Shown one piece after another: positions 1 to 5,867 of a stretch of DNA of 5,867 nt. The DNA is from Acidobacteriota bacterium. GTDB taxonomy: Bacteria; Acidobacteriota; Vicinamibacteria; Vicinamibacterales; Fen-181. The notes below the pieces were generated by a model that worked only from the letters and a program-made list of their open reading frames with translations, did not search any database and was not told where the DNA came from. The translations under genes were made by a program, and so were the position numbers. Position 1 is the stretch's first letter, and every line of letters starts with the position of its first letter. The DNA is taken from positions 17,965 to 23,831 of the forward strand of contig PMKG01000370.1 of assembly GCA_003157675.1 (NCBI GenBank), read 5' to 3'.

Positions 1-1451
1 GCCTCGCCGTCGAGGACGCCGACGGCGAGCTGCTGCTCGGCGAACGAAACGGCGGCCCCCGCGCCGCCGTGACGCTCGACGGCGAGCCTCTGGGATGGGT
101 GCGCGGCGGCGACCTGGCGCCGGCCGTGGCCGCGCTGCTCGGTCACCTGGCGGCGAAGGAGGCCGAGCGGAAGACGCTCGCGAGTGAAGTCCTGCACCTC
201 TATCGCGAGGTCAATCTCATCTACAGCTTCTCGGAGAAGGTGGCCTCGACGCTGGACGTCGACACGGTGACGGCGCTGACGCTCGACGAGGCGCGGCATC
301 TGATTGCGGCGACCGATGGGGCGGTCATGCTCCTCGACGACGTCGCCGCACCGCTGCGCCCGGTCGCGGTCTTCGGAGACGTCTACCGGGCGGCGAGGCC
401 CGACGGCGTCCTGGCCTCAATCCTCGCCAGCGGGCAGGGCGAGATCATCAACGACGTACGCGCGGACGGCCGCCACAACGGCGACGGGCACCAGATCGCC
501 TCGATGATCTGCACGCCCCTCAGGGTGAAGGAGCGCGTGACGGGGCTGATCGCGCTGTCCAGTTCGGCGCCGGTCAGCTACACGGCGGCGGACCTGAAGC
601 TGCTCAACACGCTCGCCCTCCAGACCGCGTCGGCCGTCGAGAACGCGCGGCTGTTCGCGCGCACCGTGCAGGCCGCCCGCGACCGGGAGCGGCTGGCCGC
701 GCTCCACAAGGAGCTCGAAGTCGCCAGCCGGATACAACGCGCCATCGTGCCGAGCGAGTTCCCGCCGTTTCCCGGCCGGCTGGAATTCGACGTCCGCGCC
801 AGCATGACGCCAGCGCGGGCGGTCGGCGGCGACTTCTACGACTACTTCCTGATCGACAAGGACCGGCTGGGGTTCGTCATCGGCGACGTCTCGGGCAAGG
901 GCGTCCCGTCGGCGCTCTTCATGGCCGTCTGCCGGACGCTCATCAAGGCGACCGCGCGCGACGTGGCGTCACCGGAGGCCTGCCTCGAACGGGTGAATCG
1001 CGTGCTGGCGTCGGAGGGCGTGCCCAGCATGTACGTCACCGTGTTCTACGGCGTGCTCGACACGCGGACCGGTCACGTCGCCTTCTGCAACGCGGGGCAC
1101 AATCCTCCCTACGTGCTTCGGGCCGACGGGGCGGTCGAGCCGCTCGCCCAGACCGGCGGGATGGTCGTCGGGCTCTTCGAGAGCGCGGCCTACGAGGCGG
1201 GCCACATTGTGCTTGGGCCCGGCGACGGGGTGTTTGCCTACACGGACGGCGTCACGGAAGCCTGCAATGCCGCCGAGGAGGAGTTCTCGCCCGCTCGCCT
1301 GCTGCTCTGCCTGGCGCGGTGCGGCCGCCTGGGCCTCGATGACGTCATCCGCACGGTGGGCGAAGAGCTCGCCGAGTTCGTGGGCGAGGCGCCCCAGGCC
1401 GACGACATCACGATGCTCGCGCTGCGGTATCTGGCCCCTGGCAGCCGCTGA
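1..1451 (+). CDS. GAF-domain PP2C (SpoIIE/RsbU-type) serine phosphatase, 5' end missing
   Basis: This is probably a cytoplasmic phosphatase that removes phosphate from Ser/Thr of a signalling partner, classically a STAS anti-anti-sigma factor; the partner here is unknown. The frame is open from base 3 with no stop, so the GTG at 69 is internal and the gene begins outside the window. Residues below count from that GTG. The visible N-terminal end (GEPLGWV at 5-11) looks like the end of another small sensor domain. A helical, probably coiled-coil linker follows at about 22-50, a GAF domain at about 50-195, and a second helix at 195-225 leading into the IQRAIVP motif. The PP2C domain spans about 235-455 and has the expected motifs: GGDFYD (253-258), GDVSGKG (272-278), NAGHNPP (341-347), YTDGVTEA (391-398) and ADDITML (444-450). 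The metal-binding aspartates D255, D273, D392 and D445/D446 are present, so it should be active. The GAF domain suggests control by a small ligand. It lies upstream of a Ser/Thr kinase on the same strand. The family is certain; the substrate is not. Confidence 0.95.
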   Translation, partial: LAVEDADGELLLGERNGGPRAAVTLDGEPLGWVRGGDLAPAVAALLGHLAAKEAERKTLASEVLHLYREVNLIYSFSEKVASTLDVDTVTALTLDEARHLIAATDGAVMLLDDVAAPLRPVAVFGDVYRAARPDGVLASILASGQGEIINDVRADGRHNGDGHQIASMICTPLRVKERVTGLIALSSSAPVSYTAADLKLLNTLALQTASAVENARLFARTVQAARDRERLAALHKELEVASRIQRAIVPSEFPPFPGRLEFDVRASMTPARAVGGDFYDYFLIDKDRLGFVIGDVSGKGVPSALFMAVCRTLIKATARDVASPEACLERVNRVLASEGVPSMYVTVFYGVLDTRTGHVAFCNAGHNPPYVLRADGAVEPLAQTGGMVVGLFESAAYEAGHIVLGPGDGVFAYTDGVTEACNAAEEEFSPARLLLCLARCGRLGLDDVIRTVGEELAEFVGEAPQADDITMLALRYLAPGSR

Positions 1452-1505
1452 TACAGGCGGCCCTGCCTGGTCTAGCCCGAAGCCCTGAGCCTGAGTCCCG
1501 CCGTC

Positions 1506-1640
1506 CTACTCGCCGCGCAGGGCCTCGACCGGGTTGACCGACGTCGCGCGACGCGCGGGCATGTAGCTCGCCAGGACCGCCGAGATCGCCAAGCCGAGTG
1601 TGCCCATCAGCACCCAGAGGACGCGGCGCGTCAAGAATGC
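1506..1640 (-). pseudogene. C-terminal relic of an FtsX/MacB-type (ADOP-like) ABC transporter permease
   Basis: Read on the minus strand, bases 1640 to 1506 give 44 codons plus a TAG stop. The residues include a hydrophobic segment (VLWVLMGTLGLAISAVLA), then SYMPARRATSV, then NPVEALRGE at the stop. A last membrane helix followed by YxPARRA, then P-x-E/x-ALR-x-E and the stop, is the signature end of FtsX-like permeases of the MacB/ADOP type, which carry substrates or couple ABC ATPases at the inner membrane. The frame meets a TGA immediately upstream (1641-1643). I found no continuation of the permease in the other minus frames beyond it, where the kinase gene starts. An intact permease of this kind is hundreds of residues long, so almost all of the gene is lost. 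The tail is well preserved, which suggests fairly recent deletion or rearrangement. It lies convergent to the phosphatase gene, 54 bases from its stop. An independent small protein is unlikely, because there is no suitable start. Confidence 0.75.
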
Positions 1641-1683
1641 TCAATCGACCAGGCCGCCTCGCGGTATGCTCTGCTTCACAACG

Positions 1684-4467
1684 ATGATCTGCCCTTCCTG
1701 CAGGACGGCGATCCCCGACGGCCGCGACGAGTGTCCCGTCTGTCGCGGGCCACTGCCGGCATCCGACACATCCGGCCCGGACGCGATGGCCACCGGGCTG
1801 TCGGCAGACCGCGAAAGCGAGGCGCCGACCTTCGCCCCAGCCCCGCGCGCCGCTGTTGTCTCGCGGGGCGATTCACGCCCCGCGTCGCGTCTCCCCGGCG
1901 TCGCTGGTTCGTCCGGGCACGCCGCCTTCGAGCCGGGCGCCCTCCTCGGGAATCGCTATCGGATCGTCGCGCTCCTCGGCCGTGGCGGCATGGGCGAGGT
2001 CTACCGCGCTGACGACCTGACGCTTGGCCAGCCGGTCGCGCTCAAGTTTCTTCCGGCCGAGGTCGATCGCGACGCGATCCGCCTTGAACGCCTCCTCGGC
2101 GAGGTCCGGACGGCACGCCAGATCTCGCACCCGAACGTCTGCCGCGTCTACGACATCGGCGAGGTGGAGGGACGTCATTTCCTGTCGATGGAGTACATCG
2201 ACGGCGAGGATCTCGCGTCGCTGCTGCGGCGCATCGGGCGGCTGCCGGCCGACAAGGGATTGGAGATCAGTCGCCAGTTGTGCGCGGCGCTCTCGGCGGC
2301 CCACGATCGGGGAGTCCTCCATCGCGACCTCAAGCCTGCCAACGTCATGCTCGACGGCCGGGGCAAGGTGCGGCTGACGGACTTCGGCCTGGCCGAGGCC
2401 GAGGGCAGCCACGCCGCCGCGCCCCTTGCCGGCACGCCCGCCTACATGGCGCCCGAGCAGTTCGCGGGGCAGCCCGCGAGCGTCGCGTCGGATCTCTACG
2501 CCCTTGGCCTGGTGCTCTACGAGATCTTCAGCGGCAAGCGCGCGTTCGAGGCGCCGACGCTCGCCGGGTTGCGCCGGCTGCACGAGGAGTCGCACGCGGC
2601 GAAGTTGAGCACCAGCGTGCACGATCTCGACCCGGCCATCGAGCGGGTGATCTTCCGCTGCCTGGAGAAATCGCCCTCCGACCGCCCGGCCTCGGCGATG
2701 GCCGTGGCCGCCGCATTGCCTGGCGGCGACCCGCTGGCCGCGGCGCTGGCCGCCGGAGAAACGCCGTCTCCCGACATGGTGGCCGCATCGGGCGACACGG
2801 GCGCCATGTCGCCGCGGACGGCCGTGGCGTGGCTCGCGGTGGCGCTCGTCGGCCTGATGGCGACGCTGCTTGCGGGACACATCAACAGCGCGCTCACGCG
2901 CCTGCCGCTCGACGATTCCCCGGACGTGTCGAGTTTCAAGGCGCGCGCGATGCTCGAACGCCTCGGCTATTCGAACGCGCCGGTCGACTGGGCGCGCGGC
3001 TACAAGTGGGATACCGAATACGCGGACTGGGTCGAAGGGCACGACACCAGCCAGGGCCGATGGAAGAACCTGGCGAGCGGCCACCTGTTGTTGCGCTTCT
3101 GGTATCGAACCGCGCAATCGAGCATGGTTCCGTTGCGGTTCTTTGGCGGGCGCCTGCTCGAAAGCGGCGAGGTCAGGTTGGACGACCCGGCGCGCGACCA
3201 GGCGGGAATGACCTTTCTCCTGCTGGACGTCCGCGGCCGCCTGCTCCAGTTCGATGCGGTCCCGCCGGCCGTTGATCCCGAGGGCGCTTCCTCGGCGCCG
3301 GCCGCGCTCGCCGACTGGTCACGCGTGGTGACGGAAGCAGGTCTCGACCCGGCCTCCCTCGCGACGGCCGCACCGCGGTGGACACCGCGGGCGGCGTACG
3401 ACCAGCGGGTCGCATGGATGGCGCGCTACGCGGACCTGCCGTCGCTGCCGGTGCGACTCGAAGCGGCCGCGTATCGCGGGAAACCGGTCTTCGTACGCGT
3501 GGTCATGCCCTGGTCTCGACCCGATCGTGAGCCCGCCAGGCAGTCGGCCGGCGCCGCTGCGGCCGAGACCCTGAGCCTCATAGTGCTCTGCTCTCTGCTT
3601 GTCGGAGCCGTCGTGTTCGCGCGCCGAAACGTCGCCCTCGGCCGTGGGGACCGCCGCGGGGCCACCCGCCTGGCTGTTGCGATCGGCACGATGATCCTCG
3701 CGGCGCTCGCGCTCGAAGGCCACCACCTGGCCTCCTCCGACGAGATCGTCATCGCGCTTCGGGCCATCTGCTGGGCGCTGTTCGGCGCCGCCTTCGTCTC
3801 CACGCTCTACCTGGCCCTCGAACCCCCGATCCGCCGGCGTTGGCCGCACACGCTGATCGCCTGGAACCGGCTGCTCGCAGGCCGTCTCGCCGACCCGCTC
3901 GTCGGGCGGAGCCTGCTGGTCGGCTGCGCCGCCGGGGCCATCGCCAGCGTCCTGGCGTTCGCGCAGGAACTCTTCGAGAGCCAATGGGCGGTCGGACCGC
4001 CGTTGAGTCCGGGGATGGGCCTGGCGGGACCGCTGCTCGGCTGGCGGATGGCGTCGAGCTGGACGCTGCTGCTCGTCTACGACGCGATCTTCTCGGCGCT
4101 CGCCGTGTTCTTCCTCGTGTTCCTGGTGCGGCTCGTCCTCCGCAAGGACTGGCTGGCGGCCTGCGGCTGGGCGGCCATCGTCGTCGCGCAGAACGCGCTG
4201 GTGAGCTCCTCGCCCTGGGTCGCCGCCGTCGTGTCCCTGTTCATCGTCGGTTGCCTGATGGCGGTGCTGTTCCGATCGGGAATCCTGAGCTTCGTGGTGG
4301 CGATGCTGGTCGTCACCGTCCTCACCCAGTTCCCGCTGACTACCGACCTCACGGCCTGGTACGGCGCAGGCTCCGTCGTCGCCATCCTGCTGCCGGCGGC
4401 CGTCGCCCTGTACGGGTTCCGAGTGGCGCTCGCCGGCAAGCCCCTGCTCGGCTCGTCGGCCGACTAG
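1684..4467 (+). CDS. Receptor-like Ser/Thr protein kinase with N-terminal zinc ribbon and polytopic membrane C-terminus
   Basis: A 927-residue Hanks-type kinase that phosphorylates proteins on Ser/Thr at the inner membrane. A zinc ribbon comes first, with CPSC and CPVC (C3/C6, C17/C20). The kinase domain spans about 90-345: glycine loop GRGGMGEVY (99-107), catalytic K121, helix-C E140, HRDLKPAN (213-220, an RD kinase), DFG (233-235), APE (256-258) and DRP (333-335). All catalytic residues are present. A membrane helix at about 379-398 leads to an extracytoplasmic domain (about 405-620) containing ERLGYSNAPVDWARGY, a Trp/Tyr-rich region that I know from acidobacterial kinases. About nine more helices follow, near 626, 661, 690, 742, 790, 824, 843, 866 and 890. 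Charges obey the positive-inside rule (for example ARRN...RGDRR at 646-658 and RRRW at 717-720 inside), so both ends are cytoplasmic. I chose the ATG at 1684 because family members begin M-x-CP-x-C. ATG 1666 is possible. A still earlier start at 1600 would translate the antisense of the permease relic. No Shine-Dalgarno is visible before 1684. The ligand and targets are unknown. Confidence 0.95.
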   Translation: MICPSCRTAIPDGRDECPVCRGPLPASDTSGPDAMATGLSADRESEAPTFAPAPRAAVVSRGDSRPASRLPGVAGSSGHAAFEPGALLGNRYRIVALLGRGGMGEVYRADDLTLGQPVALKFLPAEVDRDAIRLERLLGEVRTARQISHPNVCRVYDIGEVEGRHFLSMEYIDGEDLASLLRRIGRLPADKGLEISRQLCAALSAAHDRGVLHRDLKPANVMLDGRGKVRLTDFGLAEAEGSHAAAPLAGTPAYMAPEQFAGQPASVASDLYALGLVLYEIFSGKRAFEAPTLAGLRRLHEESHAAKLSTSVHDLDPAIERVIFRCLEKSPSDRPASAMAVAAALPGGDPLAAALAAGETPSPDMVAASGDTGAMSPRTAVAWLAVALVGLMATLLAGHINSALTRLPLDDSPDVSSFKARAMLERLGYSNAPVDWARGYKWDTEYADWVEGHDTSQGRWKNLASGHLLLRFWYRTAQSSMVPLRFFGGRLLESGEVRLDDPARDQAGMTFLLLDVRGRLLQFDAVPPAVDPEGASSAPAALADWSRVVTEAGLDPASLATAAPRWTPRAAYDQRVAWMARYADLPSLPVRLEAAAYRGKPVFVRVVMPWSRPDREPARQSAGAAAAETLSLIVLCSLLVGAVVFARRNVALGRGDRRGATRLAVAIGTMILAALALEGHHLASSDEIVIALRAICWALFGAAFVSTLYLALEPPIRRRWPHTLIAWNRLLAGRLADPLVGRSLLVGCAAGAIASVLAFAQELFESQWAVGPPLSPGMGLAGPLLGWRMASSWTLLLVYDAIFSALAVFFLVFLVRLVLRKDWLAACGWAAIVVAQNALVSSSPWVAAVVSLFIVGCLMAVLFRSGILSFVVAMLVVTVLTQFPLTTDLTAWYGAGSVVAILLPAAVALYGFRVALAGKPLLGSSAD

Positions 4468-4469
4468 CG

Positions 4470-4505
4470 GGCCGCTCGAGCCGCGAGGCCTTCAATATCG
4501 TTTTA
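4470..4505 (+). terminator. Possible weak intrinsic terminator after the kinase gene
   Basis: Three bases after the kinase stop, GGC (4470-4472) pairs with GCC (4488-4490) and CTCG (4475-4478) pairs with CGAG (4484-4487). This gives a GC-rich seven-pair stem with a two-base bulge and the loop AGCCG. A T-containing stretch follows, ending in TTTT at 4501-4504. The interrupted T run and the bulge make it imperfect. Its position right after the stop codon is the main support. Confidence 0.3.
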
Positions 4506-4521
4506 TAGGGACGCGCAAGCG

Positions 4522-4701
4522 GTGACGGTCGTCTGTCGGATGACGCTCGATCCTTCTGTGCGGCTAACGCCGCTGCCGCTGGCGCTGGATGATGGGGACG
4601 CCGCCGCCGCGAAGGACGGCTGGAGCTTCGTGCCGAACTTCAACAACTGGCCGGCCGGCCTGGAGCCGCAGTCATCGCGTGGCCCTCGGCCCGGGCGTTG
4701 A
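4522..4701 (+). other. Unassigned 59-codon reading frame, small gene or gene remnant
   Basis: From GTG 4522 (or ATG 4540) to TGA 4699-4701 the plus strand encodes 59 (or 53) residues. The central part, LTPLPLALDDGD then KDGWSFVPNFNNWPAGLEP, looks like real protein. It is not low-complexity, it is rich in Trp/Asn/Phe, and its codons nearly all end in G or C, as in the genes around it. I do not recognise the family. AGGGA at 4507-4511 lies ten bases before the GTG and could be a weak ribosome binding site. The last ten codons overlap the end of the convergent vapC gene and are Arg/Pro/Gly-rich, so the meaningful part probably ends near 4670. It could be a fragment of a larger gene cut off when vapBC arrived, a genuine small protein, or a chance open frame in GC-rich DNA. 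Confidence 0.3.
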
Positions 4702-5163
4702 CGGGTCGTTGGCTCGCCGCCCTGGTCGACGACCCGCCCCGACCATCGCCTTCACCGCCGCCCGTGCCGCCCGATTGAGGCGATCGTCGAAGCTCGAAAA
4801 CTGCGTGTCACCGACGCCTGCATGGCGGGCAATCTCGAGGTAGGACGCGAGATGCACGCTATCGTACCCGCGAAGCCGATGACGCTCCGCCAGGCCACCG
4901 GCTTCCCGACAGATGGCCGCCGAGACATCGACCGCCAGATATCTGGACCAATCGTCTTCGAATGCGCGAATCGCACTCCTATACGCCGTAGGACTCAGCG
5001 CACGTTCGCGCCGCCGCCTGGCCAGCGCTGCCCGGGCCTCGGGGTACGCGATGCCGGATGTGGCCACGACAGTCGCCTGGTCGACGAGCCTGCGGACCCC
5101 GTCGCTGTCCGGTTCGGCGACGTAGATCTTGACGAGACTGCTGGTGTCGAGATAGAGCGTCAC
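4672..5163 (-). CDS. vapC: VapC-like PIN-domain ribonuclease toxin
   Basis: A 163-residue PIN-domain protein, expected to be a Mg2+-dependent endoribonuclease that cuts RNA and stops growth when not held by its antitoxin. The start is the GTG at 5163: the fold begins immediately (TLYLDTSSLVK), GTG overlaps the antitoxin TGA as GTGA, and GAGGA lies six bases upstream. A reading frame open further upstream to 5289 only shadows the antitoxin. The four-acid PIN site is visible: D6 in LDTSSLVK, E42 in YPEA, D101 in YDSVHLA, and D126/D127 in SFDDRLN. VapC proteins of this type usually end shortly after that last motif. Here an Arg/Pro/Gly-rich tail of about 25-30 residues follows (roughly 136-163), perhaps from loss of the original stop. 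The RNA target cannot be told from sequence. The PIN assignment is firm, and the toxin role follows from the paired antitoxin. Confidence 0.92.
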   Translation of the reverse strand: MTLYLDTSSLVKIYVAEPDSDGVRRLVDQATVVATSGIAYPEARAALARRRRERALSPTAYRSAIRAFEDDWSRYLAVDVSAAICREAGGLAERHRLRGYDSVHLASYLEIARHAGVGDTQFSSFDDRLNRAARAAVKAMVGAGRRPGRRANDPSTPGPRATR

Positions 5164-5432
5164 CGACGTTCCTCGAGAACAACCGCGGACACGGTCCGGC
5201 CGCCGGCCGTTGGCACTGGATGCCGACAGCCCTCGGGCTTGCCGCCCCCCCAGTGAGCTTGCCCAGTGGCGACGAGTGCGCGGGCCCACTCGAGGCCGTG
5301 CGGCGCCTCAACCGGGTCGAGACTCGCAATCACCCGCCCTCGTTCGGTCACGAGCAGTCGCGCGCCCGATCGCACGCGCCTCAGGTGACGACTCAGGTGT
5401 GCCTTGAGTTCGCGAATGCCCACCGTGTCCAT
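5160..5432 (-). CDS. vapB: Phd/YefM-family antitoxin (VapB-like)
   Basis: A 90-residue antitoxin that should bind and block the VapC toxin and repress the shared operon. The N-terminal half (1-41) is a Phd/YefM DNA-binding and dimerisation domain: VGIRELKAHLSRHLRRV, then GARLLVTERGRVIASLDPV. The C-terminal half (about 42-90), with WGGGKPEG at 61-68 and TVSAVVLEERR at the end, resembles the toxin-binding tail of PIN-partner antitoxins. ATG 5432 is favoured because GAGGA lies nine bases upstream; a GTG at codon 4 is an alternative. The TGA stop overlaps the toxin GTG in a GTGA junction, so the toxin is probably translated by coupling. A perfect inverted repeat 20-49 bases upstream of the ATG is the likely autoregulatory operator. 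The family is clear from the N-terminal motif. Confidence 0.9.
   Translation of the reverse strand: MDTVGIRELKAHLSRHLRRVRSGARLLVTERGRVIASLDPVEAPHGLEWARALVATGQAHWGGGKPEGCRHPVPTAGGRTVSAVVLEERR
5170..5174 (-). promoter_or_regulatory. Ribosome binding site of vapC
   Basis: GAGGA on the minus strand, six bases before the GTG at 5163 and inside the last codons of the antitoxin gene. It fixes the toxin start at the GTGA overlap rather than at any upstream codon. Confidence 0.6.
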
Positions 5433-5441
5433 GGAATCCAG

Positions 5442-5446
5442 TCCTC
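5442..5446 (-). promoter_or_regulatory. Ribosome binding site of vapB
   Basis: GAGGA on the minus strand, nine bases before ATG 5432. The spacing is acceptable, and it supports the ATG over the in-frame GTG three codons later. Confidence 0.5.
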
Positions 5447-5451
5447 AGGTT

Positions 5452-5481
5452 GTGACTACAATCATAACATGATGTAGTCAC
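5452..5481 (-). promoter_or_regulatory. vapBC promoter and autoregulatory operator (9-base perfect inverted repeat)
   Basis: GTGACTACA (5452-5460) and TGTAGTCAC (5473-5481) are exact reverse complements separated by 12 bases. On the minus strand the spacer contains TATGAT (5466 to 5461), which matches five of six positions of a bacterial -10 box. Transcription would begin near 5454, leaving a leader of about 20 bases before ATG 5432. No clear -35 is seen. The spacer also has a smaller TCAT/ATGA repeat, offset by half a base from the outer symmetry axis. A repressor bound to both arms would cover the -10, the usual arrangement for Phd-type autoregulation. The patch is AT-rich compared with its surroundings. 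Confidence 0.65.
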
Positions 5482-5524
5482 GATCGTCCTGGCCGCCCGA
5501 AGGGTCGCGCGCACTCGCCACCGA

Positions 5525-5867
5525 CTACCAGCGGGTCGGCCGGTAGTCTTTCAGGAACTGGCCCCACACGTGGGCGCCCGTATTGAAGCCGGAGATGATC
5601 GGGGCGACGATGCGGGCGCCGCCGTCGACGCTGTCGAGCGGCGGGTGGAAACGCTGCTCGGTCACCTTCCGGGCTGCAATCTCGGCGGGGTCCTCGTCGG
5701 TGACCCAGCCCGTGTCGACGCTGTTCATGTGAATGCCGTCGTTGTAATAGTCGGTCGCGGCGGTGCGCGTCATCATGTTCAGCGCGGCCTTCGCCATGTT
5801 CGTGTGCGGGTGGCGCGTCGTCTTGCCCACCCGGTAGAACTGACCCTCGACCGCCGACACGTTGACG
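5525..5867 (-). CDS. SDR-family oxidoreductase, C-terminal part (gene runs off the right edge)
   Basis: The last 114 codons of a short-chain dehydrogenase/reductase, an NAD(P)-dependent cytoplasmic oxidoreductase with a Rossmann fold. The gene starts beyond base 5867; the GTG at 5860 is internal, within VNVSAVEG, the strand that carries the SDR catalytic Ser. Next come YRVGKTTRHPHT, then NMAKAALNMMTRTAA, the helix that normally carries YxxxK. NSVDTGWV takes the place of the usual N-x-V-x-PG stretch, and the protein ends HVWGQFLKDYRPTRW. Aligned on AKAAL, the catalytic Tyr position is Thr (5801-5803) while the Lys is kept (5789-5791). The catalytic Ser position appears to be Ala (5852-5854). 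A YxxxK string occurs earlier (5836 to 5822) but out of register. I recall a conserved SDR subfamily with this HPHTNMAKAAL pattern, so these changes are probably native rather than damage. The nucleotide-binding half is not visible and the substrate is unknown. Confidence 0.88.
   Translation of the reverse strand, partial: VNVSAVEGQFYRVGKTTRHPHTNMAKAALNMMTRTAATDYYNDGIHMNSVDTGWVTDEDPAEIAARKVTEQRFHPPLDSVDGGARIVAPIISGFNTGAHVWGQFLKDYRPTRW

Noticed and set aside
1454..1469. Small hairpin CAGGC-GGCCCT-GCCTG just after the phosphatase stop, as a terminator
   Set aside because: Only five pairs and no T run follows; such stems are common by chance in GC-rich DNA.
1642..1670. Full sigma-70 promoter before the kinase (TATGCT as -10)
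   Set aside because: TATGCT matches only four of six positions and the -35 region (CAATCG at 17 bases) is poor, so I do not annotate it.
1873..3117. Long minus-strand open frame (414 codons) inside the kinase gene
   Set aside because: It is antisense to an unmistakable kinase, has Arg/Gly/His-rich composition with no motif, and is the usual GC-rich shadow frame.
2280..3275. Long plus-strand frame (331 codons) overlapping the kinase
   Set aside because: It is a frame-shifted shadow of the kinase, with Arg/Gly/Ala-rich low-complexity content and no domain.
4822..5256. Plus-strand 144-codon frame opposite vapBC
   Set aside because: It is antisense to two well-supported genes that have motifs, ribosome binding sites and a GTGA overlap, and it shows no protein motif of its own.
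5483..5524. Terminator for the SDR gene (CCC-TTC-GGG stem)
   Set aside because: The stem is three or four pairs with no T run on the minus strand. I see nothing else in this short gap.

Overview
The window reads as a GC-rich bacterial chromosome fragment, most likely from Acidobacteriota. The strongest pointer is the protein at 1684-4467: a zinc-ribbon Ser/Thr kinase with a long membrane-embedded tail, a type I know from that phylum. A relic of an FtsX/MacB-type ABC permease tail next to it fits the same lineage, in which such permeases are abundant. The phylum is inferred from remembered family resemblance, not from a search.

Left part (1-1451, plus strand): the 3' portion of a SpoIIE/RsbU-type PP2C phosphatase gene with a GAF sensor domain. 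The frame is open to the window edge, so its true start lies outside. Positions 1506-1640, minus strand, hold about 44 codons of the C-terminal end of an ABC transporter permease with no gene body: a decayed relic. Positions 1684-4467, plus strand, encode a 927-residue receptor-like Ser/Thr kinase: zinc ribbon, kinase domain, one membrane pass, an extracytoplasmic domain, then about nine more membrane passes. Phosphatase and kinase lie in the same orientation and could act in one phospho-signalling circuit, but they are 232 bases apart and are probably not one tight operon.

Right part: a possible terminator hairpin follows the kinase, then an unassigned 59-codon reading frame (4522-4701) with coding-like base use. 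A type II toxin-antitoxin pair follows on the minus strand: a Phd/YefM-like antitoxin (5432-5160) and a PIN-domain VapC toxin (5163-4672), coupled by a GTGA overlap. A perfect 9-base inverted repeat (5452-5481) surrounds a -10-like hexamer just upstream, the expected layout for autorepression. The window ends in the C-terminal 114 codons of a short-chain dehydrogenase/reductase (minus strand, 5867-5525) whose usual catalytic Ser and Tyr positions appear substituted.

I see no tRNA, rRNA, CRISPR array, insertion sequence or replication origin. I found no clearly new system. The most interesting items are the permease relic, the unassigned reading frame, the vapBC operator and the odd SDR active site.
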